Positions 18,471 to 29,100 of a stretch of 64,000 bases of DNA are shown piece by piece; within the stretch, counting starts at the first letter, position 1, and every line of letters begins with the position of its first letter. The stretch is from Pseudofrankia sp. DC12. GTDB taxonomy: Bacteria > Actinomycetota > Actinomycetes > Frankiales > Frankiaceae. The notes under the pieces are model-generated. The model saw only the letters and a program-made list of their open reading frames with translations, searched no databases and was not told the origin of the DNA. The translations under genes and the position numbers were made by a program. The stretch is from assembly GCF_000966285.1 (NCBI RefSeq), contig NZ_KQ031391.1, positions 1,698,640 to 1,762,639 of the forward strand, read 5' to 3'.

Positions 18471-19982
18471 GTGACCATGGCCAACGAGGGCGCGCCCGCG
18501 ATGGCGCCGCCGCCCGTGCGGCTGGCTGGACGCCACGAGGCGCCAGGGCCCGACCGCCGCGCCACGCCCGCCCTCCCTGTCGGCGGTCCGGCGGGCTCCA
18601 CCGGCCAGGCGTCCGGGGGGCCGACCGGGCGGTCGCGTCCCGACGACGGCCGGCCCGCGAGTCCGGGCTCCACTACACCGGACGGCGCGGCCAACGGGCC
18701 CGGGGCGGACGGCGACGGGGTCCGTCCGGGCGACGACCAGGCTCTGCCAAGGGACGACGGGACCACGACCGCCATCGGCGCTGCTTCGGCGCCGGCCGAC
18801 ATCACCACGGCGCCGGCGGCCGGCGCGGCGTCAGCGGGGCTGACCGCCCCCGCGGGGCCGACCACAGACGATGCCAGGGTGGCGGACGACGACGTCCCGA
18901 CGGCCACGCACGGCGAACCGGCCAGTCCCGGCGGCCCCGCGTCCAGAGAGCCCGCGGACCGGCCCGAGCACAGCCGCGACGCAGCGCCAGCCGTCCCGCT
19001 GGCGCGCCGGGTTGTCGCGGCGGCACGGCTGCATGCGACGGACGCGGGCCGGGTGGCCGCGCGTGCGATGTCGAACGCCTGGCGGGACCGGGTGCTGGGC
19101 CTCGCGGCCGAAGCCGGTTTCTGGCAGCTGCTGTCGCTGCCGCCGCTGTTGCTGGCCCTGCTCGGGTCGATCGGCTACCTCGGCGACGCGCTCGGCTCCG
19201 ACGCGGTCAACAGCATCCGCAACAGCCTGCTGCGCGGCGCGGACGACCTGCTGACCGCCGACGTCGTCGACGACGTGGTCCGCCCGACGGTCGACCAGAT
19301 CCTGACGCACGGGCGCCCCGATGTGATCTCGATCGGGTTCGTGCTGTCGCTGTGGACGGGCTCGACCGCCATGGCGACCTTCGTCAACACGATCACGATC
19401 GCCTATGGCCAGCGCGACCTGCGCTCCGCGGTCCGCAGCCGGATCGTCGCCCTGCGGCTGTTCATCGTCCAGGTCATCACCGGCATCGTCCTGCTGCCCG
19501 CACTGGTGCTTGGGCCTGGCCTGCTGGCCGATCTCCTGCGCGCCAAGCATCATCCAACGATCGAGGTGCTCCTCAAGTCGGCATTCTGGCCGGTGGTCGC
19601 GGTGGTCGCGCTGACGGTGCTGACGTCGCTCTACCACCAGGCCCTCCCCCAGCGGCGGCCCTGGCGACGCGCGCTGCCCGGCGCCGTGTTCGCGCTGGTC
19701 GGTTGGCTGATCGGCAGCTACCTGCTGCGGCTGTACCTGGAGCGGGTCTTCGGCAACGAGCTGGTCTACGGCTCGCTCGCCGCGCCGGCCGCCGCGCTGC
19801 TGTTCTTCTACATCACCGGGCTCGCGGTCCTTCTCGGCGCCGAGCTCAACGCGGCCCTGGACCAGCGCCGCCCGGGGGCGCCGGCGCCCGAGCCGCCTCA
19901 GGACGGCCCCGAGACGCCTGCGCCCGCCACCGAGCCCGCCACGGCCCAGTCACCGGCAGCCCAGTCACCAACGACCGAGTAA
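18471..19982 (+). CDS. YihY/BrkB-family membrane protein
   Basis: Integral membrane protein of about 503 residues. A disordered Pro/Ala/Thr-rich cytoplasmic N terminus of about 165 residues precedes the YihY domain with six predicted helices: GFWQLLSLPPLLLALLGSIG, the conserved SIGFVLSLWTGSTAMATFV, a helix ending at VLLPALVLG, FWPVVAVVALTVLTSLYHQALP, ALPGAVFALVGWLIGSYLLR, and AAALLFFYITGLAVLLGAEL. Once misnamed RNase BN; the actual role is unknown. I prefer the GTG at 18471; an in-frame ATG at 18354 adds 39 residues without family similarity. Confidence 0.85.
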   Translation: MTMANEGAPAMAPPPVRLAGRHEAPGPDRRATPALPVGGPAGSTGQASGGPTGRSRPDDGRPASPGSTTPDGAANGPGADGDGVRPGDDQALPRDDGTTTAIGAASAPADITTAPAAGAASAGLTAPAGPTTDDARVADDDVPTATHGEPASPGGPASREPADRPEHSRDAAPAVPLARRVVAAARLHATDAGRVAARAMSNAWRDRVLGLAAEAGFWQLLSLPPLLLALLGSIGYLGDALGSDAVNSIRNSLLRGADDLLTADVVDDVVRPTVDQILTHGRPDVISIGFVLSLWTGSTAMATFVNTITIAYGQRDLRSAVRSRIVALRLFIVQVITGIVLLPALVLGPGLLADLLRAKHHPTIEVLLKSAFWPVVAVVALTVLTSLYHQALPQRRPWRRALPGAVFALVGWLIGSYLLRLYLERVFGNELVYGSLAAPAAALLFFYITGLAVLLGAELNAALDQRRPGAPAPEPPQDGPETPAPATEPATAQSPAAQSPTTE

Positions 19983-20029
19983 CCGGCGGCCCGCTCCACC
20001 TCCACTGCCGGCGTCGGCGAGGCCCCGGG

Positions 20030-20578
20030 TCAGTACGTACAGGACGAGCCGCCGGACGACTGACCGGTCGCAGGCTGGGTAGCCGCCGCCGTCGCACCGC
20101 CGGCCAGCAGCGAGGCAGGCCGCACGGCGAGCGTCGAGCCGGTCGTCCGCGCCGTCCCGGCCGTCGGCTGGCGGGCGGCCGAGGCGGCCGCCGGTCGCAG
20201 CGGGGCGAGGAAGGCGGCGAGCTTCGCCGGGTCCACGAGCAGGACCGACTGGCCCGCCCGGGTCGCGGGCGTCGCCGGCACGGTCTCGAACCCGGAGCCG
20301 CCACCGGCGAGCGTCCGCATCCGCAGCGCCAGCGGCTCGAGATCGGTCAGGCTGGTGCCCTGGTCGACCGTCAGCGCGGACGTCGTCGCGTCGAGCAGGG
20401 CGCGGACCCGCACCGGGTTCGCCAGCGTCGACGGCGCCGTCACGGCGTGGAACACCGCGCCGAGGAACTGCTGCTGGCGGCGGATCCGGCCCAGGTCGCC
20501 GCCGCTGTCTCGTTCCGGTAATCCAGCGGCGACGGGATCAGCTGCTCCGACCGGACACGCCGGGTCGTCCGTCCCCGC
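20030..20578 (-). pseudogene. C-terminal remnant of a LytR-CpsA-Psr (LCP) protein
   Basis: Reading on the minus strand from about 20520, the frame gives ERDSGGDLGRIRRQQQFLGA followed by VFHAVTAPSTLANPVRVRALL, the end of the LCP catalytic domain that ligates glycopolymers to peptidoglycan. The frame closes upstream at a stop near 20579, and the plus-strand gene at 20737 leaves no room for the missing roughly 250 N-terminal residues or the membrane anchor. The only good start inside is a GTG at 20455, after the catalytic arginines. It therefore looks like a 5'-truncated gene. An assembly or frame error is possible but would not restore the missing length. Confidence 0.7.
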
Positions 20579-20650
20579 TCAGAACACGCGGCGACGGCCC
20601 CGGCGAGCCACTCGTGTCCTTCCCGCCGAGTGATTTCGACATCCGGCCGC

Positions 20651-20676
20651 GGCCTGCGCCGGGCCTGGCGCAGGCC
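20651..20676. terminator. 10-bp hairpin upstream of aminopeptidase gene
   Basis: GGCCTGCGCC at 20651-20660 pairs perfectly with 20667-20676 across a six-base loop. It lies at the truncated 5' side of the LCP remnant and 60 bp before the aminopeptidase start. It may be a left-over terminator of a lost gene. Confidence 0.4.
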
Positions 20677-20736
20677 GGGTGCCTCGACTTTCGCGGCCGG
20701 CCGCGCTGCCCCAACCGTTCGGCCTAACGTTGACGC

Positions 20737-22398
20737 ATGAGTGCTCAGCCCGCCGAAAGCTCGCCGTCACCGCCGGGGAGCGGCGCGTTCACCGACCGAG
20801 CCGACGTTTCGCCGACCGCGCCGGATGGCGAGTCGGTCGTGACCGCCGAAACGCCCGAGCCCGCCGAAGTCGCCGCGGCAGCGGCGCCAGCCTCCGCGGC
20901 CGCCGAGGAGCCAGCGCCCACCAGTGGCCGGGCGGCCGGTCAGGTGAGCCATGACGAGGAACCGCATGCCGCGTTCCGCCAGTTCATGGCGACGGGGTGG
21001 GCGCCTCCGGTGGACCTCTCCGGGGGACGCGACGACGTTGCGCCCTACGCCGCGAAACGACGCGCGCTGCTCGGGACCAGATTCCCGACCGACGCGCTGG
21101 TGATACCGACCGGTGGGCTGCGGGTGCGGGCAAACGACACCGACTACCCATTCCGGCCGGGCAGCGCCTTCTTCTGGCTGACCGGCTGCCATGATCCGGA
21201 CTCGGTTCTGCTGCTGCTGCCGAATCCAGCCGGCGAGCACGACGCGGTGCTGTACGTGGCCGACCGGGCCGACCGTACGACGTCGGCCTTCTACACAGAC
21301 CGTCTCGGCGAGTTGTGGGTAGGCCCCCGGCCGGGCGTGCGAGACACCTCGCAGGCACTCGAGATCGAATGCCGTCCGCTCACGGAGCTTCCGGCCGCGC
21401 TGGGCCGCCTCGCGCCTGGTAACACGCGGGTGCTGCGCGGGCTGGACGCCCAGGTCGACGACGCGGTGCTTACCTATCCCAGCCGCCGGGTCGCCCGCCC
21501 CGACCAGCCGAGCAGGGACGGTGAACTCGCCGAGGCGTTGTCGGAACTCAGGCTGCTCAAGGACGACTACGAGATCGCCCGGATGGAGGAGGCGGTCGCC
21601 GCGACGGTGCGTGGCTTCACCGAATGCGTCGTCGAGATGCCGGCCGCGGCCAGGCTCCCCAACGGGGAACGCTGGCTGGAGGGAACGTTCTGGCGACGGG
21701 CCAGGGTCGACGGCAACGACGTCGGATACGGCTCGATCGTGGCCTGCGGACACCACGCGACCACACTGCACTGGTGGCGCGACGACGGCCCGGTGCGCGC
21801 CGGAGAGCTCGCGCTTCTGGACATGGGGGTGGAAAGCCGTTCGCTTTACACCGCCGACGTGACCCGCACACTGCCGATCAGCGGCGAGTTCAGCGACGTG
21901 CAGCGCAAGGTATACGAGGTGGTGCTCGCCGCGCAGCAGGCCGGAATTGACGCCGTCCGGCCCGGCGCGGCGTACCTGGACCCGCATCGGGCGGCCATGC
22001 GGGTGATTGCGACCGCGCTGCACGACTGGGGCCTGCTGCCGGCGAGTGTCGAGCAGTCACTTTCCGAGGACACGAAAGCGCCGGGCGCCGGGGTACACCG
22101 GCGCTACACCCTGCACTCCACCTCGCACATGCTGGGCCTGGATGTTCACGACTGTGCGCAGGCGAGGGACACGACCTACCGCAACGCGGATCTGTCCGCC
22201 GGCATGCTGCTCACCGTGGAGCCCGGCCTCTACTTCCAGCCCGACGATCTGACGGTTCCGCCGGAGCTGCGCGGCATCGGAGTGCGCATCGAGGACGACA
22301 TCCTTGTCACCTCGGACGGCTCTCGCAACCTGTCGTCGGCTCTCCCCCGCACGGTCGGAGATATCGAGACCTGGATGCGTCAGCACCGCCCGGTCTGA
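20737..22398 (+). CDS. pepP: Xaa-Pro aminopeptidase (M24B, PepP type)
   Basis: Metalloprotease that removes N-terminal residues preceding proline. The 553-residue protein has a disordered N terminus (1-75), the aminopeptidase-P N-terminal domain (FRQFMATGWAPP to about 260) and the pita-bread M24 domain. Metal ligands are visible: Asp in LLDMGVE, Asp in YTADVTRTL, His in SHMLGLDVHD, Glu in LTVEPGLYF and Glu in GVRIEDDI. The ATG at 20737 starts a frame with no better internal start. A perfect 23-bp terminator hairpin follows. Confidence 0.93.
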   Translation: MSAQPAESSPSPPGSGAFTDRADVSPTAPDGESVVTAETPEPAEVAAAAAPASAAAEEPAPTSGRAAGQVSHDEEPHAAFRQFMATGWAPPVDLSGGRDDVAPYAAKRRALLGTRFPTDALVIPTGGLRVRANDTDYPFRPGSAFFWLTGCHDPDSVLLLLPNPAGEHDAVLYVADRADRTTSAFYTDRLGELWVGPRPGVRDTSQALEIECRPLTELPAALGRLAPGNTRVLRGLDAQVDDAVLTYPSRRVARPDQPSRDGELAEALSELRLLKDDYEIARMEEAVAATVRGFTECVVEMPAAARLPNGERWLEGTFWRRARVDGNDVGYGSIVACGHHATTLHWWRDDGPVRAGELALLDMGVESRSLYTADVTRTLPISGEFSDVQRKVYEVVLAAQQAGIDAVRPGAAYLDPHRAAMRVIATALHDWGLLPASVEQSLSEDTKAPGAGVHRRYTLHSTSHMLGLDVHDCAQARDTTYRNADLSAGMLLTVEPGLYFQPDDLTVPPELRGIGVRIEDDILVTSDGSRNLSSALPRTVGDIETWMRQHRPV

Positions 22399-22456
22399 TC
22401 GGCGCCCGACGCCCGGCCAACCAGCGGCGCCTCGGCACACGCAAGGGCTGGTTTCA

Positions 22457-22507
22457 GCCGAAGAAGGCCGGCTGGCCCCCGCTCGGGGCCAGCCGGCCTT
22501 CTTCGGC
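22457..22507 (+). terminator. perfect 23-bp terminator hairpin
   Basis: Arms 22457-22479 and 22485-22507 are exactly complementary over 23 bases with a five-base loop, 58 bp after the aminopeptidase stop. It is the longest perfect stem I found in the window. Confidence 0.88.
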
Positions 22508-23297
22508 ACCAAGTGGTGACACGATTCACCTAGGGCTGACGGAGGTCACCGCCGGACTCACCGTCCGGGCAACCCGGCTGACGCCACGCAGTCGACAAAT
22601 CCGGCCGGATCTCCGAAGTCACCAGAAAAATGCGGAAACGACAACACCGACCGGCCGCCGCCGCAACCGACCGAACACCGCCAGCTACACCGGCACCGGG
22701 CGATCGCACCGACCAGAACCTCGCTGACTCCAAGACAATCGTCGGCCCCGCCATCGCCCAAACCCCGAGCGAACCCCGGCGGCGGATAGCTGTGGAACCA
22801 GCCGTTCGGCGGCCATCTGGTCCCGGACCGGCCAACGAAGCCGGTCGAACGTGGAAATCCGGCAGCCCCGGGTCGAGTCGTGCTCGACAGCCGGGGTTCC
22901 GGGAACCAGGATCACCCGCGACGAGCCACGCCGACGGGACGCGCCGACGGGCCATCAGGGGAGACGCCCCTGGACAGACAATGCGGGCCAACGGGAAGCC
23001 GGCCGAAAACCGCCGGAACGGCCACCCGTACCCGCCCCGAAGCACCGGTTCACGACCTGGCGCCCTGGGCCGCGGCCCAGTCCATGACCGGCAGCGAAGC
23101 CCGCCGAAGGCTAACAATCTGCCTACCCCCGGGGCCGAGACAACCTCGACAACGGGGGTTCCAACGGACCCGGGGCCGCCGGCAAGCCGCGCTGGCGGAT
23201 TGTCGGGGGACGTGTCCCGGTGGCAGACCTCTGGTTCGCTGCCTCCAGCGAAGCCGGCCGAAGACCGGCTAGCAGGCGAACCCGAACCCGCCGCGAA
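22508..23297. other. gene-poor stretch downstream of lsr2
   Basis: About 790 bp with open frames on both strands but none with recognisable domains or a good ribosome site; adenine is commoner than in the neighbouring genes. A broken hairpin at 23233-23239/23276-23282 (GGTTCGC/GCGAACC) just before the lsr2 stop may be its terminator. Confidence 0.5.
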
Positions 23298-23642
23298 CTA
23301 GTGGGCCTTCTCGTACGCCTCGACGATGTTGGAGGCGATACGGCCGCGGTCACTCACGGTGTAGCCGTTGCTGCGCGCCCACTCACGAATGTCGGCGGTC
23401 CGGTCCGTTCCGCCGCCACGGCGAGAAGTGGCGCGAGCAACGGCGCGGCGGCTGCCCGAGGCGCGACCACCCGAACGACGGGCGGCGGCCACGAACGGAG
23501 CCAGCGACTCACGCAGCTTGGTCGCGTTCTTCTCGGAGAGGTCGATCTCATACTGCGCGCCGTCGAGGCCGAACCGGACGGTCTCGTCGGCCTCTTCGCC
23601 GCTGAGATCGTCAATCAACGAGACGATGGTCTTCTGGGCCAT
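23298..23642 (-). CDS. lsr2: Lsr2, H-NS-like nucleoid protein
   Basis: Bridges AT-rich DNA and silences horizontally acquired genes in actinobacteria. The 114-residue product begins MAQKTIVSLIDDLSGEEADE and has the N-terminal oligomerisation half (1-60), a basic Arg/Ser/Gly linker, and the C-terminal DNA-binding domain with IREWARSNGYTVSDRGRI, including the RGR AT-hook-like motif that enters the minor groove. Full length. It is flanked on both sides by unusually long stretches without genes. Confidence 0.96.
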   Translation of the reverse strand: MAQKTIVSLIDDLSGEEADETVRFGLDGAQYEIDLSEKNATKLRESLAPFVAAARRSGGRASGSRRAVARATSRRGGGTDRTADIREWARSNGYTVSDRGRIASNIVEAYEKAH

Positions 23643-24656
23643 GTCAACTCCTTCAGGTCAGCGGTTCAGGTCAGCGGACCCCAGAACTCACGCGTCTAGT
23701 ATTACCACGAGAACACGGGGAACGTTCGCGACTGGTTCGAGGTGGCGAGCCGGGTGGCCGACGATTCAGCGCCGCACGCAGATCTGCCGACGCAGATCCG
23801 TGCGGACTCCGCTACGCGCGGACGCGGCCTACGGGCGAGATCCTCGAATCGACCACATGGCGCTTCGGCTCGGCTTCCGGCGCGCCGCAATGTCTGCCGG
23901 CGAGCTCCCGTCGGCATCTGGGAGCTACCCCGCGCCAAGAGTGCCAGCAGAGAAGCCGACGCCTCGACAATGGCGCGATCAAGGCCGTCGCCCGGCGCTT
24001 CGTACGGTTCCCCGCCGATTCAGCCTCCCCCGCTCCGGACCGGGCCGAGCCTACGGCAGCCCGACGAATCGGCGGGCACGGTGGTTTGGTGCTTCGCCTA
24101 TGGGTGTGATGTCCATCAAGGGCCAGCCAGGGCCGGAACCCTGATGACGGGCTTCCGCGTTCGCCCGGTTGCCGTCCGGCGATGCCTGCGCCCGCGGAAC
24201 GGTGTCGCACCGGTGGATCGGTCAGCGGAACCTAAAGAGTCCACCGCGGCGGGGCGTGATAGAAGGCCCATCGTGTCAACGGAATCACCCGCCCGGACCC
24301 GGAGCTTCACACCCTTGGGGACAGATGGGCCACGACGGCGCACGGGTACGGCGGCCCGGGAGCCAGCCCAACGCGACGGTCAGCGGCCGGTGGGACGTCA
24401 TTGCTCCGCAAACAGAGCCGCGCTGTGTCTGCGGGCTTTGGACTCGCTACGGTCGGCATCCGGCGGCCGCCGTCTCCCGTATGGGACAAGCTTTCGCAGG
24501 GGGAGGCCGGCACGAGTCGGCAGCACGAATGGGAAACCTTGACCGATGGTCCGCCGGAACGGCCCACCCGCCGGCCTTTCGCCTGCCCCTCGGCGTCCGT
24601 CCGGTGACCTCCCGGATCAGCGCCATCATTCCGCCACGTCAGGTTGGCGCCCCGTG
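23643..24656. other. gene-poor stretch upstream of lsr2
   Basis: About 1 kb between the divergent lsr2 and NYN-like genes. Open frames exist on both strands (for example 23742-24542), but their products are Arg/Pro/Ser-rich, lack domains and show no codon pattern like the neighbours. It must contain the lsr2 promoter; an AT-richer patch lies at 23697-23706. Confidence 0.5.
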
Positions 24657-25139
24657 ATGACCGCGCGAACCTGGGTCGTCGACGCGGCAAACGTGGTCGG
24701 TTCCCGTCCGGACGGCTGGTGGCGTGACCGCCCGGGCGCCGCCGCCCGCCTTCACAGGCGGATTCTGCGCCTGCTCGCCGCCGAACCGGCCTCGGGGCCG
24801 GCCGGAGCAACGGCCCCTGGCGGCCCGCTCGCCCGGCTGGAGCGGGCCGTTCTCGTCCTGGAAGGCGCGGCCCGGGCCGGCGTCGAGGCCGGGACGGTGT
24901 ACTCCGAAACCCAACCCGGGTCTGCTGAGAATGCCGACCGCCCCGTCGATTCAGCTCGGACGTTGACGGTCGTGCACGCACCGGGGCCGGGCGACGACGC
25001 GATCGTGGCGGCGGCGCTCGCCGCGGCTCCACCCGTGCTCGTCTTCACTTCGGATCGAGCGCTGCGCGCCCGCATTACCGAGACCGGCGCCCAAGTACAG
25101 GGCGCGGGAAGCCTGTGGGCCCTTCTGGACCAGGTCTAG
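24657..25139 (+). CDS. NYN/PIN-like protein, conserved in actinobacteria
   Basis: Product of 160 residues beginning MTARTWVVDAANVVGSRPDG and WWRDRPGAAARL, with a buried VVDAANV strand whose aspartate fits a PIN/NYN ribonuclease active site, then VLVLEGAAR, APGPGDDAIVAAA and LVFTSDRALRARI. These are the acidic positions expected of the fold. Homologues are sometimes labelled NTP pyrophosphohydrolase, which the sequence does not support. The ATG at 24657 sits within GTGATG; function and substrate unknown. Confidence 0.7.
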   Translation: MTARTWVVDAANVVGSRPDGWWRDRPGAAARLHRRILRLLAAEPASGPAGATAPGGPLARLERAVLVLEGAARAGVEAGTVYSETQPGSAENADRPVDSARTLTVVHAPGPGDDAIVAAALAAAPPVLVFTSDRALRARITETGAQVQGAGSLWALLDQV

Positions 25140-25194
25140 CCGGTATCGCACCTGATTTGCCGGCACCACCCCGGCCGTGGCTCCAGCGGCCCGC

Positions 25195-26025
25195 TCAGGC
25201 CGGCGCGACGACCCGGGGGCGCGGCGGGTGAGGTGCCAGGCGGGCCGTGAAGCGGCCCGCGGTGACCGTCACGTCCAGCGGGATTCCAAAGCACTCGGAC
25301 AGCGGCCCGGCGGTGACCGTCTCCTCGACCGGGCCAGCGGCGACCACCCGACCGCCGCGCAGCAGCAGGGCGTGGGTGACGCCGACCGGGATCTCCTCGA
25401 CGTGATGACTGACCATCACCATCGCGGGCGCGGCCGGATCGGCGGCGAATCGGGTGAGCCGGCGCAACAACGCCTCCCGCGCACCCAGGTCGAGGCCGGC
25501 GGCCGGCTCGTCCAGCAGCAGCAGCTCGGGGTCGGTCATCAGCGCGCGGGCGATCGCGACCCGCTTGCGCTCTCCCTCGGAGAGGGTGCCGAACCAGCGG
25601 TCGACCAGCGCGCCGCAGCCGAACTGGCGCAGCAGCCCGGCGGCCCTGGCCACGTCGACGTCGTCATACCGCTCGTAGCCACGGCCGAACACCGCCCACG
25701 CGGCGGTGAGAACCACGTCCAGCACCCGCTCGTCGGGCGGCGGCGTCTCGGTGAGCGCCGAGCTGACCAGCCCGACCCGGTAGCGCAGCTCACGCATGTC
25801 GACCGAGCCCAGCCGGGAGCCGAACAGGTCGACGGCGCCCGCGGTCGGGAACAGCCGGCCGGCCGCGACCAACAGCAGCGTCGTCTTGCCGGCGCCGTTC
25901 GGCCCGAGCACGACCCAGCGCTGCCCGGCCGTGACCCTCCACCTCACGTCGGACAGCAACGCCGCCCCGTCTCGCCGCACGCTGACCGCGTCGAGGCTCA
26001 CGATCGTGTCCGCCATGGAGCTCAC
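25195..26025 (-). CDS. ABC transporter ATP-binding protein
   Basis: Single ATPase domain of 276 residues: Walker A GPNGAGKTTLL, Q-loop region VGLVSSAL, signature LSEGERKRVAIARAL, Walker B LLLLDEP followed by AAGLDLG, and H-loop VSHHVEE. No membrane partner lies beside it. The long spacer and DERVLDVVLTAAW resemble the ModF-like cytoplasmic ABC group, so it may not be a transporter. The start may be the GTG at 26025 or the ATG at 26016. Confidence 0.88.
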   Translation of the reverse strand: MSSMADTIVSLDAVSVRRDGAALLSDVRWRVTAGQRWVVLGPNGAGKTTLLLVAAGRLFPTAGAVDLFGSRLGSVDMRELRYRVGLVSSALTETPPPDERVLDVVLTAAWAVFGRGYERYDDVDVARAAGLLRQFGCGALVDRWFGTLSEGERKRVAIARALMTDPELLLLDEPAAGLDLGAREALLRRLTRFAADPAAPAMVMVSHHVEEIPVGVTHALLLRGGRVVAAGPVEETVTAGPLSECFGIPLDVTVTAGRFTARLAPHPPRPRVVAPA

Positions 26026-26157
26026 GTTACCGGTCGGGATCGAAGCGACCGGGTGGCGTTTGCCGCTGGAGGCGGCACTCCGGCCCGGCGCGCGGCCGGG
26101 CGCGCCGGGCCGGGCCCGGGCGACGGTCGCCGCTCCTCGCCCGGGTGACGGGACGGC

Positions 26158-29100
26158 TCAGCCGGGCTGACCAGGCAGGAACGCGGCCGGCCCGATCTCG
26201 GCCCAGACGACCTTGCCGTCGGCGGACGGCCGGGCTCCCCAGCGGTCGGCGAGGGTGGCGACGAGGTCGAGGCCCCGGCCGGCCTCCTCGTCGACGCCGG
26301 CGTGGCGGCGCCGCGGCAGTCGCCCACCGCCGTCGGCGACCTCGACGACGACCCGGTCGGCGAGCCGGCGGACCCGGGCGTCGACCGGCGCCCGGCCGTG
26401 CGCGACCGCGTTGCCGACCAGCTCGGACAGCACCAGCACGGTCGTCTCCAGCGCGTCGGCTGGCAGCGCCCAGTCGGCCAGCGCGGCCCGGGCGGCGGCC
26501 CGGGCGGTCGCGAGGTCGGCCGCGCCGCCGTCCACCGGGATCTCCACGGTCGCACCGGGCGGTGGGGCCGCGGGCAGCCGGGCGACCAGCAGGGCCGCGT
26601 CGACGGTCAGCGGATCCTCGGCCGCGCCGCCGGCCGCCTGGACGGCGGGGCCAGAGACGGCGGCCTCGCTGGCACCCGCCGCCGGGCCGAGCAGCGCGAA
26701 CGCCTCGTCAGCCAGCTCGGACAGCGGCACGCCGGGCCGCGCGAGCGCGCCCGCCAGCTGCGACACCCCGGTGTCCAGCTCGCGGCCGTCGGCGGCGACC
26801 AGCCCGTCGGTGAACAGCGCGAGCAGCCAGTCAGGCCCGAGCCGGACGACGTACTCCTTGACGTCGTCGCGCCGGGAGCCCAGCGCGGGGCCGACCTCCA
26901 TGTAGAGCCGGGAGACCAGCCCGTCGGGCGCCACCACGAGGGGCGGCGGATGACCGGCGCTGGCCAGCGTGACCCGGCCCGAGTCGGTCTCGACGACCGC
27001 GTAGATGCAGGTAGCGAGCCGCACGGGCAGGTCGGCCTCGCCCGGACCGGCGACGACGGCGGAGCCGGCGGCCAGGTCGACGTGACCGGCCAGGTCGACG
27101 TGACCGGCCAGGTCAGCCCGGCGGCCTTCGGCGGCCAGGTCGCCGAGCACGCCGTCCAGCAGGGTGATCACCTCGTGCGGCGGCAGGTCGAGCCGGGCGC
27201 AGGCGCGCACCGAGGCCCGCAGCGCGTCCATCACGGCGGCCGCGGCGTCGCCACCGGCGATGTTGCCGATCGCCAGGGCGGCCCGGCCAGCGCCGAGGTC
27301 GATCACGTCGAACCAGTCCCAGCTGACGCCGCCCTCACCGGGGCGGTGCCGGGCGACCACGGCGAGCCCGGCCGGCGTGAGCGACCGTGCGGCGGCCCGG
27401 CGGCTCGCGGCCAGCGCCGCCGGCGCCGCGGCCGCGGCGAGCTCGGCCCGGTCGACCGCGTCCGCCGCGCGGGCGGCCAGCTCGGCCACCAGCGGGAGGT
27501 CGGCCTCGGCGAGCGGCTGCCGGTCCCCGAGCGCGGCCAGCGCGACGACGCCGACGGACCGTCCACCCCGCAGGACCGGCGCGGCGGCGATCGTGGTCGC
27601 GCCAGCCCGCCGGGCCCAGCGCACCTCGTCCGTGGCCGGCGCCGCCAGTGTCTGGACCGACGGCAGGACCCGCTCGGAACCCGGCGCGTCCCCGGCTGGC
27701 CCGGCCGGGGCCGAGCCCGTGGCGTCACGCAGGACGGCTAGCTGGGGCTGGCCGGTGGCCAGCGCGCGGCCGACTGCGCTGGCCGCCGGCCAGCGCAGCG
27801 GCCGCGGGCGGGGCAGCGCGGCGGCCCCGGTCGGGGCGGTCGCCGCGACGCGGACCAGCTGGGGCGCCGGCGCGGTGGGAGCGGAGTCCTCGCCGCCCGC
27901 CGGCCCGGTGGCTTCCGGCCCTGAGCCGTCGGCGGCGGAATGCTCGGCGGCCGGGTCGGCGAGCAGGTAGACGACGCAGGCGTCGGCGAGCTCACCGACG
28001 GCGGCCTCGGTCAGCGCGCGCAGCGCCCGGTCCGGTGTGCTCGCCGGGGCGGGCCCGGCTCCGGTCGCCAGGGCGGTGCTGACGGCGGCGAGCACGCCCA
28101 GCCGGCGGGCCGACCGGTCCGCGGCCGCCCGGGCCGCCGCGGTGTTCTCCTGGGCCACCCGGCCGGCGGCCGCCTGCGCGAGCGCGCTCTCGAACAGCGC
28201 GGCCCGCTCGAAGGCCAGCGCGCACTGATCGGCGAGCAGCTCCAGGTAGCCACGCTCGTCGAGGATGAAGTCCCGGGGGGTCGGGAAGCCGAACAGCAGC
28301 ACCCCGACCGGGGTGTCACCGGTTGCCAGCGGCAGCAGCGCCCAGGAACGGTCCTCGGCCGCGTTGACCGCGGCGACGAGGTCGGGCACCGGCCAGCGAG
28401 CCGTCAGCTCGTCGCGGCTGGTGAGGAACAACGGCCGGCGGCCGCGCACGACCTCGGCGGCCGGGTGCACGGCGCCCAGGCCGATCCGGGACCAACGCGC
28501 GGTGTGCTCCGCCGAGTAGCCCGCCAGTGCCCGGAACACGAGTGTCTCGCGGGCGTCGTCGATCAGCGCCACGCCACGGCCGGCCGCGCCGAGCACCCGG
28601 CCGGCCTCCATGACCACCGAGACGACGTCCTCACTGGTCACCGCCCGTGCCAGCGCGCTGGTCACCCGTTGGATCTGTTCGACCCGGTCGGTGGCGGCCC
28701 GGACTCGGCCCGCCGCGGCCTCGGCCGCGGCCTCGGCGGCCCGCAGGTCGGTGATGTCCGTCAGGGCACCGACCCACTCGCCGCCGGCCGCGCCGGTCAG
28801 CGCCCGCGCGGTGACCACGCGCTCGGCGCCGTCGGCGCCCAGCACCCGGAACTCGGCCTCGAAGCTCTCACCGTGGTCCAGCGCGGCCTGCCAGGCCCGC
28901 CGGACGGTGTCCCGGTCGGCGGGATGCACCGCGTCCAGCCAGCCGAAGCCGTCGGACTGGGCTCGCCGCTGCCCGGTGAAGGTCCGCCAGCGCGGCAGGT
29001 CGGCGTCGAGCGTGCCGTCCGGGCCGGCGCGCAGCACGTCCGCGCCGGTCGCCTCGGCCAGCATCCGGGTCCGCTCCCGTTCACGCGCCGCATCCTGCTC

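Noticed and set aside
22630-23301. 223-codon frame downstream of pepP
   Set aside because: Pro/Arg/Gly-rich, no ribosome site, no domain, and it overlaps the lsr2 end.
23742-24542. 266-codon frame upstream of the NYN-like gene
   Set aside because: No domain, atypical codon pattern and no credible start; treated as non-coding.
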